This document shows positions 31,508 through 53,237 of a DNA stretch of 64,000 bases, piece after piece; position 1 is the stretch's first letter, and every line of letters begins with the position of its first letter. The notes beneath the pieces were generated by a model, which searched no databases, was not told the DNA's origin, and saw only the letters and a program-made list of their open reading frames with translations. The stretch lies in assembly GCA_039602395.1 (NCBI GenBank), contig JBCNJP010000023.1, positions 96,736,030 to 96,800,029 of the forward strand. Direction: 5' to 3'. Source of the stretch: Deinandra increscens subsp. villosa. Taxonomy: Eukaryota > Streptophyta > Magnoliopsida > Asterales > Asteraceae. The position numbers were made by a program, and so were the translations under genes.

Positions 31508-31599
31508 AAGGTGTTAGGCTTTTGGTGGGGCGGTGTCCTTATTGATGAAACCGCTCATATCAAAGCCCGAAATAATGTCATGGAGACCAGAAGAGTTTA

Positions 31600-32047
31600 A
31601 TATAGAAATCCTAACGGTGTTAGTGATTTGGACTAAAATGACAAGTGCCTCATGCCATTTTCAAACCTTTGGACTAAAATGATAATTTTTGACAATTCAC
31701 AGTGATGAAAATGACACTAACTCTAAATAAATAGATTCAAATTCAAATATGTGACACTAGTTAGGTTTAGAAGTTTTTAACAGTATGTTTTAAAGCATGC
31801 ATGAACACTTATAAAACTCGTAGTTTAAAAGATTCAATAAAAATAAAATGTTTCTATTATATATTTCTTTATCTTTATTTAATTAATAAAGCACTAAAAT
31901 GATTGCACATGTCTTCTTTTTAGAGTGTCCATATCAACACTACCAATGTTAAAACCACAATCAGTTACCAATTTATTAAATTACTAAGACTAATTACTAA
32001 TCAAGACTAATTACCAAATTTGTCCAAACTAAAATACCAATTTATTA
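31600..32047. other. AT-rich intergenic DNA
   Basis: No gene or delimited repeat was recognised. ATTACCAA(T)TT motifs recur near 31960-32045. Confidence 0.5.
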
Positions 32048-33638
32048 AATTATTAAGGAAAATTGGATTTAAATAATACGAGTTATGCCTTATTAGCGAA
32101 TAATAATATGAGTTTTGACCTTTCCTCACAATAATATCAATTAAACACCCAGGTGCTATCAGTGATACGCCGTTTAAATTGATTTAACGGTGTTAATGAA
32201 ATGGATGTTTTTGTCATTTGTGAAAGTGGAGGGGCTGGTTTTGTAATTTTTTTTATAAACATAAAAAAAAAAAGTGGAGAAGGAGGGTTCACCGGAAAAC
32301 CACCACCACCCACTTTCTCCATAAATCCATAAATCCATAAATCCATAAATCCAAATGAGGTAAAAGAGTGAATTCTTGTAATTTCTTTAGTGACGACACC
32401 ACCACCACCCCTAGCCACCACTACAGCCAGCCATCACCACCTCCCGATATAACCACCCCTCGCCACTACCACCCAAAACCATTTACCACAGGCGGCCGCC
32501 CATCACCACCTCCTGATATCTACCACCATCACCATCGTTCTCGTTTTCATATGTAAATAAGTAGACGAAATCAACGGCGGTGTAATGGTTATGATGAAAC
32601 AATAATCAAACTTGGATCAAATCCAAGATCTAGAATACTAATTGTGAAAAATAATAAAATTGAGTGCATATCTTTTAATTCTTGAAAACCAACTTGAATG
32701 AATAACACATTAAATCAAAAATCAATTTGTGAATGGATTAGCCGCTTAGGTTGGGAGTATTGAGGCTTGCACCAGCAGAATGTAATCATCACAAAAAAAA
32801 AATCAACCATACAGAACCCGACATTCTCGATTCCCTTCCAACAAAATTAAGTTCAGATCTCCAAACAACCCAACCTTCCTTCTCGATTTCCTTCAGATGG
32901 TTCAAGAAAGGTGCCATCTCGATTTCCTTCCGACTATGATATCGTTTCCCCAATTCGCAAACTCGATGCAGATCTTCTGAAAACACCAGCTGAGATCGTT
33001 TCTGTAATCGTGATTCATGAACACGATGGCCTTAATCGGTTGATTTTCGTCAATCTGAAGCCACGATCGGGTGAAGACTGAAGACTCGTCCGTTTGGTGT
33101 TTCGAAGTAGGATTTGGAGTTACGGACGTTTTAAAATTTGTAGAACTCTTCCTCCAGTGTTTATCCCCAGTAGAATGTCGGCGGTGGAGGTAGTAGAGGG
33201 AGATCCGGTAGTCTGGCCATGGCTGACGGTGATGGCGACGACGATGGAAACGACGGTTTAAATGTTCCGATCGGAAGGGTATAGAACGGAGGGATGGATT
33301 TATGGAGAAAGTGGGTGTGCTTTTTTCCCTCATTTGGATTTATGGATTTATGGATTTATGGAGAAAGTGGGTGGTGGTGGTTTGCCGGTGAACCCTCCTT
33401 CTCCACTTTTTTTTTTTTTTTTTATGTTTATAAAAAAAATTACAAAACCAGCCCCTCCACTTTCACAAATGACAAAAACATCCATTTCATTAACACCGTT
33501 AAATCAATTTAAACGGCATATCACTGATAGCACCTGGGTGTTTAATTGATATTATTGTGAGGAAAGGTCAAAACTCATATTATTATTCGCCAATAAGGCA
33601 TAACTCGTATTATTTAAATCCGATTTTCCAATTATTAA
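32048..33638. mobile_element. Mutator-like element (MULE), 1,573 bp, non-autonomous
   Basis: Long terminal inverted repeats of about 310-325 bp occupy 32057-32366 and 33306-33629. The outer ends are GGAAAATTGGATTTAAATAA and the complement of CCGATTTTCC. A perfect 9-bp duplication, AATTATTAA, flanks the element (32048-32056 and 33630-33638), diagnostic of the Mutator superfamily. The arms include ATAAATCCATAAATCC short tandem repeats and an inner CACCACCACC stretch. No transposase is present. The unique interior (about 32370-33300) has genic composition and may be captured host sequence. Confidence 0.92.
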
Positions 33639-34020
33639 TCAAGACTAATTACCAAATTTGTCAGAACTAAAATTTTATTTTTATAAAGATTGACAAAATT
33701 AATGTACATTTGATAAATAACTCAATAATTTAAGTTTTATTAAGAAAACTAATCAACAATTGCCAAACATAATCAATTTCTTTAATGTATTAAATTATCA
33801 AATTAATGTTATATAAGGACTTTATGTCAATCTTAATTTTTAAATCTCTTAACCGTTTTTTTATATTTATTTAACATTATAAACCTAAATTCAAACTTGT
33901 ATAATACACGAGTTACTAAGCTAGTAATGATAAACTATTTAAAAAAAAAATAATTACTCATAATATTTTGAAAAGAATATCATATATCTTTAAGCTCAAC
34001 ATCTTCCATATTTTTTTTAA
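33639..34020. other. AT-rich intergenic DNA and distal promoter of the CHD3 gene
   Basis: No coding region. It leads directly into the TATA box of the downstream gene. Confidence 0.5.
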
Positions 34021-34029
34021 TATAAAAAG
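34021..34029 (+). promoter_or_regulatory. Probable TATA box of the PICKLE gene
   Basis: TATAAAAAG lies about 1.25 kb before the ATG but only a short distance before the purine-rich leader (34040-34390) that ends in a good donor (TTTCAG-GTGAAT at 34390/34391). This fits a non-coding first exon and an 877-bp leader intron ending at 35267. Confidence 0.5.
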
Positions 34030-34054
34030 AACCCTAGTAAATGAGTTAAGAAAA

Positions 34055-34390
34055 GCAAAAGACAAGAAGAGTAAAGCAAAGAAAAAACAGAAGTGTTGAG
34101 TTTCAGGGAAATCTCACTTTCAAGCAGGGTTGAGTTTCCCCAAATTCATCCACTTCTAACCGAAGTAGAAATTTCCAACTGCTCATCCATCATCAGGTCA
34201 ATTATCAATTGCTGTCTTATTTTTGCTTATCATTGCTCCTCAACTTCAGATTTTATGAAAACCCTAACATCAAATTGCGTGCAGCTTTTCGAATTTATAC
34301 CTGCAGAATTTTGGTCTCGTGTACTGAAGCCCTAAATCGGTCACTTGGATCTGAGTTTGATAGGAAGTTACAAGATCGCTGTGGTTTCAG
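34055..34390 (+). other. PKL: Non-coding first exon (5' UTR) of the PICKLE gene
   Basis: The stretch after the TATA box ends with GTTTCAG-GTGAATTC. The next acceptor is TTGCAG at 35267, followed three bases later by the start ATG. Leader exons of this kind are usual for plant CHD3 genes. The 5' limit is approximate. Confidence 0.5.
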
Positions 34391-35033
34391 GTGAATTCGG
34401 CTACACCCTTTTCTCGATATGATTGTTCGATTCAAATTGACGTGTTTTAGGGGTCTCATTTGGGTTTCTTTAAGGGGGGTTTTTGTTATGGCGTTGAGGT
34501 AGCTACATTTTGCTCATTATATGTAGCGCGTAATTCATGTAGAGGCAGAATTGTGAACGTAGGGTTGTTTGATAGAAACCCTAACTTTTAATCGTACAAA
34601 TTCAGACGTTGAAATTTAGTTTCTTATAGTACCCCTGTGAGAAATTTCATGACGCACATTGACTGACTTTCAATTTCCATCTGTTGTGATCTTTGGTTTT
34701 AGGGTTCTTCGACTGTGTATCTAAATTTGCTATATGCACTTTCTGAGAGATGAAAGGTTTAATATATTAGGGTTCCTACGGAATTACTCTTTCGGAGTTA
34801 CTCTTCGAATAGGAATCTGTTTATCTTAAACTTTGGTTTTTGTTTCTTTATATGGCTTTTGTACATGTAGTCACGAAACGTTGTGCATTGTATGGTGGAA
34901 TTTCCATTTTTGCACGTGTGCGTTCTTTCTTATTTCCGGCATTACTCTAAAGTTTCCAGTAACATGTAAGTTAACTTAAAAGGGTTACGTCAATGTGCAT
35001 TATCTTTTTACCATCTGAGGGTAGCTGTGGTGA

Positions 35034-35201
35034 CCATTTTAGAATTTTTCGTATTTAGTTACGTGCTTGTTTATGGCACACACATGGCTTTATTCTACCA
35101 TTTTAGATTTTTTTCGTATATAGTTACGTGCTTGTTTATGGCACACACGTGGCCTTATTCTACCTTTTTAGAATTTTTCGTATTTAGTTACGTGCTCTTT
35201 A
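35034..35201 (+). repeat. Tandem repeat, about 64 bp x 2.6, in the leader intron
   Basis: Units start at 35034, 35098 and 35163 (CCATTTTAGAATTTTTCGTA-like). Two of them contain GCACACAC(A/G)TGGC. The repeat lies in the 5' UTR intron, a common place for enhancing sequences in plants. Confidence 0.85.
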
Positions 35202-35270
35202 TCATTTCCGCCTTATAATTCCTTTTATGGTCAACGAAAGATAATGTGTTTGTTCGTGATGTTGCAGAGG

Positions 35271-45369
<10,099 letters not shown>

Positions 45370-47050
45370 AAACATGTCAATGGATGACTTCATATTATAA
45401 AAAAATTGGGGCTAGTTCTGTGTGCCAAGATAACAGTTTACTAAGGAGATACCAATGTTGTTAGCTTGATAGTTTTTGACCATAGGAACCAAAACATTTT
45501 TAGGGTCTATCATTGTTATATTGAAGTTTACTATTACAAACATAACCCTCAAGCCGAGCCTTTTGTATGCTTTTAGGTTCAATGTAAAAGAAAATGTTTA
45601 TTGGAACCAAAGTTTTAGTTCCTGTTATTATTTTTAACTTTAAGCAGATAATCTTGAGAACCTTCAGCTAAACCAAAGGGGGTCGTTCCGTGATCCTCTT
45701 GGAGTCCAGTCGGTTAAGTTTATGTTAATATGGTTTAGAAAGTTATATTCTTTGCTGATGTTTTTTGCAGAACCATTTACTCACCCACCCTTGGTAATTT
45801 GGCATATGTGACACCTGCAGGTTGTTTCCTACCATTCACATGATTCTAACGATTTTTGGTATAAACTGGCTATGCATATATGATTCGAAAACATTTTTAT
45901 CATGAATGGCTCACTTTTTGTACAGTATTAATTTACAGTGACTATGAATAGAAGAAACGAAAATGGGGTGGCTATGTTTTAGATATCAGTTTTTTAAAGA
46001 TTTTTTTCGAGTCATTCTCGTGACGGGATTTTAACCATTCTTAGTTATTTAACGTTAGAGGCCAATTCGAAAATTCTTAGTAAGGTGAACCCCAACAACA
46101 GGTTATTATTGCTTTTAAGAGTTGGAAAGAAACTGTAGTTCCAAAAAGTCAATCTTTACTTAAGTTAATACATGAATGGATCTGAGGATTTATTAAAGAG
46201 TTCATTAAGTGCAAATCAAGCAAGTTTTGGTCACATTCTTACTTTATTGCGCATGAATTGGTGGTGGGGTTATATATAATGGAATCTAAAACCATTTATA
46301 TAGTATAATATTAATAACATATTTTTTTGAACTTAATTAAATAAATAGTCCATATTGTACTTGTTAGTTGTTACGGATCTATTTATACTCTAGAAATTAT
46401 GAAAGGTTGTGGCCGACTAGTGTCTTGCTAGTCAAATACAGTTTAGAACAATCAATTTCAATGCATGAATCTGTTTTGATCTTTCATTCATTGCATGTCT
46501 TTTGTTTTCGAAAACTAAATAGATTTTATGCACTAATGCACTAGTTTAATTTGTTACGATATTGGTAGAAGAACGAATGTTTCTCTAACGTGACATCTAA
46601 CTCGACATGTTTTAAGCATTTTTAGCTCTTTGTGCAAGTATAAAAAACAATACTACATAAACAAAATATAAGTTTTTGAGTTCTTGAATGATTGTCACAT
46701 GCCAGAACCTTGTAATTTTATTTTCCCTTTTTATATTTTTTTACACATGACAAATTTATCGTTTGAGTTAGTGGTGGTAACTGAGTCAGTAACGCTTTGT
46801 GAACAAATATATTACCGGTGATACTAGTTGGTCCTCAAAATCAAATCTTGTAAATAGTCAAAGGGTTTATTTTTCTTAGTTCATGTGTAAATAAATACGC
46901 AAATATAAGGAAGGTTTATATTTTATTTGATTTGTTCAAATAGTTTCGTCTACAATCATCTGTCGGTCCATCAAATTTCTATTCTACACAATTTCTCTTT
47001 CTAAATCACCAATTCAATCGAATCCGCCGTAATCCACTCCACCCACTCCC
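45370..47050. other. 3' UTR of PICKLE and 5' region of the GOS1 gene
   Basis: No gene supported between the stop at 45369 and the ATG at 47051. The first few hundred bases are probably 3' UTR (T-rich, with AATGTAAAAG near 45583). The last 100 bp look like a pyrimidine-rich leader (TTCTACACAATTTCTCTTTC). Confidence 0.55.
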
Positions 47051-48769
47051 ATGGATCCAACAGCTTCCTGGGATTCACTGCGAAATCAGGTTTTCTTCCT
47101 TCCCCCTTTTGTTTGTACTACAATTTCCCCTCAATTTTGTGTTTTTACTGTGTTAAATTACAGTTTTCAATCTATATGTTTGTTGTATCATGGATTTATC
47201 TCAGCTTTGCTCCAAACAAAATGCTGAATTCGAGTTTTCAGCGAGTTTTTACCACGAATTAAGGGGTTATGGGATCAATTAGGGTTTATAAAACGAACAA
47301 TCATGACTGGATCCAAAAAAATGCTGAATTCGAGAGTTCAGCGAGTTTTTACGAGGAATTAAGTGGTTCTAGGATTAATTAGGGTTTATAAAACAATCAT
47401 GATTGGATCTGGATCGAGGTCGAATTTGTAGGATGTTGAAATTGAAATTGTATATTTCTTACAAATGCCTGTAATTAATGTCCTCCATTTATTCAGAAGT
47501 TATTAGGATAATTTTGGCCTGTTAGGTCAAACAACTGGTTCTAGATTGAGAGTTTTTAGGGGTTTGATAGTTTGATTATAAAAATACATATATATATTTT
47601 TTATTTAGGCAAGGAAGCTTGAAGCACAGTTGGATGATCAGATGCATTTGTATCGAAAATTAGTTTCAACAAAAGTTGATGATGGTAATGAGAGTAATCT
47701 TGGATCAATAATAGAACAACTACTCAAAGAACTACATCATGTGATTTCACAAATGCAAGCATGGGTATCGTCAGGAGGATCGGAAATATTTTCTCATACA
47801 TTGACCCGTCATCAAGAGATTCATCATGATCTTAGTCAGGTGATTATGTTATCGACTTATCGTATTACCTCGTTGCTCTTTTCCTCCACGAGAGGATCAT
47901 AATTCATACCACATCGTCTGTTTTATCAAGTGTGTCAGATATAAAGCTTGTTTGAATCGTGTATGAATGTAACTGCTTTATCGATTAAGGTATTTCATTT
48001 CCCCCCCCCCCCCCCCCCCGAAATTGAATCCTGTTATGAGATTTAAAAAAAAGTGTTTCTTAAAGCAGTTTTAGGTGGATATGATGAATTGATGATATTT
48101 TGCTATCGCCTATCAGCTTAAACTTTTTAGGTGAATCCTTAGGCTTTTAGAAAAAGAATTAAGAAATAGGTTCAAATGTGACAACTATATAAGTTGTGAA
48201 AACATACAATTTTCTTTGCATGTTATATTTTTCTTTACGAGTTTTGTTCTTTTCTTAGCATTATGTGGGTCATCTTTTACAGTTGGAACTATGTAACATT
48301 TTTCATGATACATGCTTCAAAAAGATTGAAACTCATATAGAAAATCCAAGTGGTTTTGTTTTTCATTAAAGATTGAAACTCATATAGAAAATCCAAGTGG
48401 TTTTGTTTTTCATTCATGTACCTTACCTTATTCATTGTTGCTGGTTAATTTAGAGCTGGTAAAATTCGCGGCTTTAAATAATTCATTTTTGTATTGGTCT
48501 AAAGTTTGGCTAATGAGCAACATGTTTTGTCTAGAAGTTCTATTTGTTAGGTATGTGTATTTCATTTGTTAAAAATGATTATAAAAGTTTATATCATTTA
48601 AATAGTTACCTATATTTTCAATAAAACTATCAAGAGGTTTTATGCATTAGAAAAATACACTTTCAACTCCTTTCTGTCCATTTGACCGACTTTCCTTTTA
48701 CTAGAGCTTTCTTCATGTTTGTCCTGTTAAAGATAAAAGAAAGTTAACCCGAATTGAAATTTTTTTTTT

Positions 48770-48800
<31 letters not shown>

Positions 48801-50843
48801 GGGTAAACAAACAGATCATAAATTGTTCAATGGCTGTATTGACTTTGAATACCAATGCTCATACTTGTAGTTATTTAATTGCAGGAATTTAACCGGCTTC
48901 GATCCAGCCTTAGAGCAAAAAGAGAGCATGCATCACTGCTTGAGGATTTCAGGGAGTTTGACAGAACACGGTTAGATCTTGAAGATGGTGGTGGGTCCCA
49001 AGAGCAATCTCTTCTTAAGGAGCGTGCTACTCTCATGAGAAGTACTGGCCAGGTGTGTATTTAAAGATAACACATATTTTGTTCCTCAAGGTTCTTTTAA
49101 ATCTTAAAAAGACGTCATTTCGGGCATATTGAGAAAATAAATCTTGATTCTTGAAATATGTGCTCTACTAGGCATGAAAAAGTTATGACTCGGCTTTTTG
49201 AGAAAAGCCAGTGATCTCATATGTCTTGTTAAAATTTGAAATTTCATATATCCCAATTTCATAATTTTCATATTTACTCTTTCAAAATGCTTATAAATAT
49301 CATATTTACACATTTCATAGTAAATAAAAGGTAACCAATTACTGATAACATCCTGTTTTATTATTGTTAAACAAAGAGAACCATCATGCGTTCAGATGAT
49401 TCTCAGTGATAAAGTTGTTTTCCTGTTCGAAACACGCTGCTATATGTATATGATTTTATTTTATTTACTATGAAAGATATATATATGACACTATTTGTGT
49501 TTTCAAAGGGTATATACGATATTATGAAATTTTGGACACATGCAATTAAACTTACAAAAGGATGCATGTAAACTTTTTAGTAAGAAGAGTTGTTATATCG
49601 TAAGATGGGTACTCTCATTTACTAAGATACGATCCAAACAATGAATATAATGGGGGTAATTAGTACAAGTGAAGTGAGTTCTTATGAGCCTATGTGTGAT
49701 GCCCTGATGTGAAAGTTGGATTTACACAATCATCGCCTAGAACAGATGTTAAACTATCACAATGGAAGACTAATCTTAGTAAAAAAATTCAAATCTTACG
49801 TATGTTCAGTGATGGTTCTATATAAATCAGAGTTTTAAATTTTGATTAGCAACACTATGTTTTACTATTTTTATTTTTTAATTCTGATTGCAGATAGACG
49901 GTGTGATATCACACGCACAAGAAACACTAGGTACCCTCATGTTTCAAAGGTCAACATTCGGTGGCATCAATTCAAAGCTTACCAATGTTAGCAGTCGTCT
50001 CCCAACTGTAAGTAAACTATTACAAGCAATTTGTCTTTACAAAAATGATAAGGAAAAAGTAAAGTTTATTGTAGGGGATGACATTAAGGAGACCATCTAA
50101 CTGCTCAATTTTATCATTAAGACCACAAACAAACACACCTAGCAAAATCCCACTCAAACACTAGCGTATGGGGAGGGTGAAATGAAGGCAAATGTTACCT
50201 TGTGGGATAAAGGGATTGCTTTTGGAGAGACCCCGACTCGGAAAACAAACAAGAAAACATACAAGAAAACATACAAGAAACACAAGTATCAATTAATCAA
50301 AAGAGGATAAAAGAACTTTTTTCATACCAGAACTTTTTTTCGGAAGCCAATTGAAATTATTTTATAGAACCGAACTAGAAACTTATAAGGCTACCCAAGT
50401 ATGTATGCAGATAAAAATATGCCGAATGACGAAAATATTTTGACTCTTTGATAATTTGTACTTTACAGAATTGGAAAAACTCAAAAAACCACTGGTTTTC
50501 CAATAATTTCTTTATTTTAAGGTTATATTGTAATCTGACCTGTTTTTAAACCAATTTGGTATACAGGTACATTTTTGGGATGGCTTAATAGTAGTTTCTA
50601 TAGTTGGATGATTTTGATTTAAAAAAAATTGAATAGTTAGATGGGCTCTTTTAACCATATATTATATACAGTGAGGTAGTTAAAAAAAAAAAAAATAATA
50701 CGTGTTCTGTTGTTTTATCGGTTTTGTAGGTGAATAGCATTCTCTCAGCTATAAAGAAGAAAAAATCTATGGACACAATCATTCTTTCATTAGTTGCTTC
50801 GGTTTGCACGTTTCTAATCTTGATTTACTGGTTGTCAAAGTAG
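47051..50843 (+). CDS. GOS11: Golgi SNAP receptor complex member 1 (Qb-SNARE GOS1)
   Basis: Five exons, all phase 0: 47051-47089, 47609-47839, 48885-49052, 49894-50007, 50730-50843; 221 aa. The start MDPTASWDSLRNQARKLEAQ is the canonical plant GOS1 N-terminus. It is followed by QMQAWVSSGGSE and SHTLTRHQEI, then EHASLLEDFREFDRTRLDLE. The SNARE region is in exon 4 (VISHAQETLGTLMFQRSTFG to SRLPT), and a C-terminal membrane anchor (TIILSLVASVCTFLILIYWL) ends in SK. It is a v/t-SNARE for ER-Golgi and intra-Golgi vesicle fusion, anchored in the cis-Golgi with its bulk in the cytosol. Length and anchor match plant GOS11 (about 223 aa), so the gene looks complete. The symbol follows the Arabidopsis paralogue of closest length. 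Confidence 0.93.
47218..47405 (+). repeat. Diverged tandem duplication in GOS1 intron 1
   Basis: AAAATGCTGAATTCGAG...TTAGGGTTTATAAAAC occurs twice, about 100 bp apart, with small differences. It is intronic. Confidence 0.8.
48001..48019 (+). repeat. Poly-C run in GOS1 intron 2
   Basis: Nineteen consecutive C bases. Such runs are prone to sequencing error, so the length is unreliable. Confidence 0.9.
48321..48414 (+). repeat. Exact 47-bp tandem duplication in GOS1 intron 2
   Basis: The unit starting AAAGATTGAAACTCATATAG at 48321-48367 is repeated without change at 48368-48414. Confidence 0.92.
48760..48803 (+). repeat. T20-G24 homopolymer block in GOS1 intron 2
   Basis: About 20 T bases are followed directly by 24 G bases. 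The poly-G strand could form G-quadruplex structures. The length is uncertain. Confidence 0.9.
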
Positions 50844-51456
50844 CAAGGCATCATTGGTGACGGTTGTTTGTATAATTCAACTACCCAGGTATGATCAATG
50901 TCTCCGCAAGGCTAGAATTTTTACGGTTGTTTGTATAAAGGTACATCGTTTGTGTATTCGAATCGACAATTTTTGCAATTATATGATCAATGTCTCCGCA
51001 AGGCTAGATTTTTTATGGTTTTTTAATATATATATTTTTTAGAAGTAACTGTAAACCGTGATGTCATTGTCGGGTAAGCTTTGAGACCGGAATCCAGAAA
51101 AAATCCTTAATAATACACTGAGATTCAAATAGAAGACTTATGATATAAAGTTTTCCAGTTGTGTTGGGTATGTTGGTTGAGTTCTCTTTGCTTGATATGT
51201 TATGGACACTAAAGAAGTGGTACATGTATCTTGATGGTGCACACTACATATAGTTTCTACTTCTTGAAAATTACTTAATTATATAATTGGGTCCTTTGGC
51301 TATGAAAGAGTATTTTAGTCGTTCTTTTGGTAGCCCAGGGGACCAACTTACGCGGCAAACCTCATGGATCCCGTCAATACCTTACTAACTGGCAAGGACG
51401 TTTAAATCGCGACTGAGGCCGGGTAGGTGGCCTGAGAGGTACAAATGAGTTTTAGT
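50844..51456. other. 3' flank of GOS1
   Basis: No gene. A short duplication of ATGATCAATGTCTCCGCAAG (about 50891 and 50982) marks the presumed 3' UTR. Confidence 0.5.
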
Positions 51457-52653
51457 TAAGGGTGCCCGGTATGGGGTATCAAAAAATTCGGCAACCCCAC
51501 ATTCGGCAACCTATTTTTTTCGGCAATTCGGCAACCCCATACCAAACCCTTCGGCATGTTGATTTTGGCAAAAAAAAAAAAGAAATTCGGCATTTGATTG
51601 CCGAACGTTACCGACGTTTTTGGGAGAAGGATTCGAACGTTGAACGGTCATATGACCATTTGACTTAGTTTTTTCTTTTCTTTTCTTATCTTTCTCTATA
51701 TATACACAAATTTTGTACACTCTCCACACTACCTCATTTCATCATTCTAACCGTCCACGGGAGTATCATGGGCAATATCATCGAGGTGATCACGCAAATC
51801 CAACGATCATTCTCGAGGCAGTGGCATCACAGGACATGTGGTTTTGGCATGCTTTCTTCGGTGTACCGGGTGCTAACAATGACATAAATGTTCTTAACCA
51901 ATCACCATTGTTTGCGAACGAGTTACATAGCGTGGTTATTATCTGGTTGATGGCATCTACCCTACTTGGTCAGTCTTTTTGAAAGTCTTTCGTCATCCAT
52001 ACGAGATCAAAGAGAAGAAAATGAAGAAAATACAAGAGAGTGCAAGAAAAGACGTTGAAAAAACGTTTCGCATGTTAAAATCAAAGTGGGCGATTACTAA
52101 TCGCAAAGGGCGTCCGGTTTCTAAAGATCTAATGGAGAACATCATTTACACTTGCATGATATTTCAGAACATGATACTTAAAGACGAAGGCAGGGCAATA
52201 TCACCGATACACATTCGTGATCCTCCAGTACAAGCGCATATCGACGAAATTGTGTTGCATGAGTTACGCGACGCTGAGACACATTTTAGGCTACGACAAG
52301 ACATAACGGAGCACATCGAGCAAAACGTGGAGGTGGTATTAACTGAGCAAGAAATAAACCAACAGTTCTAGCTTTGAAATAAAAATGTTGTCGTTTGTTT
52401 TAAGTAATGTAATCGTCACATTTTATTTAATAAATTGTTGTTTGATTTATAATATAATATAATATAAAAATGCAAAAAAAAAAAAAAAAAAAAAACATTC
52501 AACTTATCATACCCAACTTATACCACCCATACCACTTCAAAAAACAAAAAGACATATACTTTTTTCTCTCTCATGTGCCACTCTCCTATTGGTCCATCAA
52601 CTTATCCCATTTTACTCATCCTAAAAAATTTATCCCCACACCGCCCACCCTAA
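51457..52653 (+). mobile_element. PIF/Harbinger element with TAA target duplication
   Basis: The 17-bp imperfect terminal inverted repeat GGGTGCCCGGTATGGGG (51460-51476) pairs with the complement of the right end (GGGTGGGCGGTGTGGGG, 52634-52650), 14 of 17 matching. The 3-bp TAA on both sides (51457-51459, 52651-52653) is the Harbinger signature. The 1,191-bp element holds the C-terminal half of a transposase pseudogene (51750-52371). It is internally deleted relative to a full Harbinger. Confidence 0.88.
51750..52371 (+). pseudogene. PIF/Harbinger (ALP1-like) transposase, C-terminal half, frameshifted
   Basis: The first frame reads EYHGQYHRGDHANPTIILEA, DMWFWHAFFGVPGANNDINV and LNQSPLF, the DDE-core signature of plant Harbinger transposases (ANDINVLNQSPLF). 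A deletion shifts the frame near 51930, after which DGIYPTWSVFLK, ESARKDVEKTFRMLKSKWAI and MENIIYTCMIFQNMI continue to the stop at 52371. The final catalytic acid region is present, but the N-terminal half is absent. It cannot encode a working enzyme as it stands. Confidence 0.85.
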
Positions 52654-52880
52654 ATGATTAAAGAATAAGTGAAACCATTCAAGCCAGCTATGCGTTATAG
52701 CACGATTTGAGGTGATCATCTTTCGAAGAAACAAACGAAGAACAAGGCAACTTTGGGACAATTTTCTTTATTGGCTTTGATTAATTTCAAATCATACTTA
52801 AATATCAAACATGAAACAAAGATACAAAAACAAAAAGGAACAAGTAGTAAACCAATTTGCTTGTCGTATATGTTCGTCCA

Positions 52881-53237
52881 TTAGGCAATGTGTAGTCATA
52901 ACCCCCCTCTTTTGCGGGTTATGCGATACGTGGATGCTGACTCATCAAAGAGGGTTATAAACAAAGTGGTGTAGTCATAACCATTTATAATCCCCCTCTA
53001 ATTATTATCCAATTATTTATATTTACTTGAAAGAAAAAAGCCTAAACCAATTAAATCTGGATTAAATCTAGATGACCAATGAGAGAGGAGGTGGAGGGGC
53101 GCCATAAACATCACGCCCATTGTCCATCTACCTTAACATGACGCCCCCCCCCCCGGGGGGGGGGGCGGTTATGGGGCGTTATAGGGTCGTCATGTTGAGC
53201 TTTTCGGGTATATAACGCCCCATTACACATAACCTTA
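52881..53237. mobile_element. Harbinger/Tourist-like MITE, 351 bp
   Basis: Bounded by TTA on both sides (52881-52883, 53235-53237). The ends are GGCAATGTGTAGT and the complement GGTTATGTGTAAT, an imperfect terminal repeat (9 of 13). GGGGCGTTAT motifs recur near the right end. At 53143-53168 lies a palindromic C12-G12-type block. No coding capacity. Confidence 0.7.
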
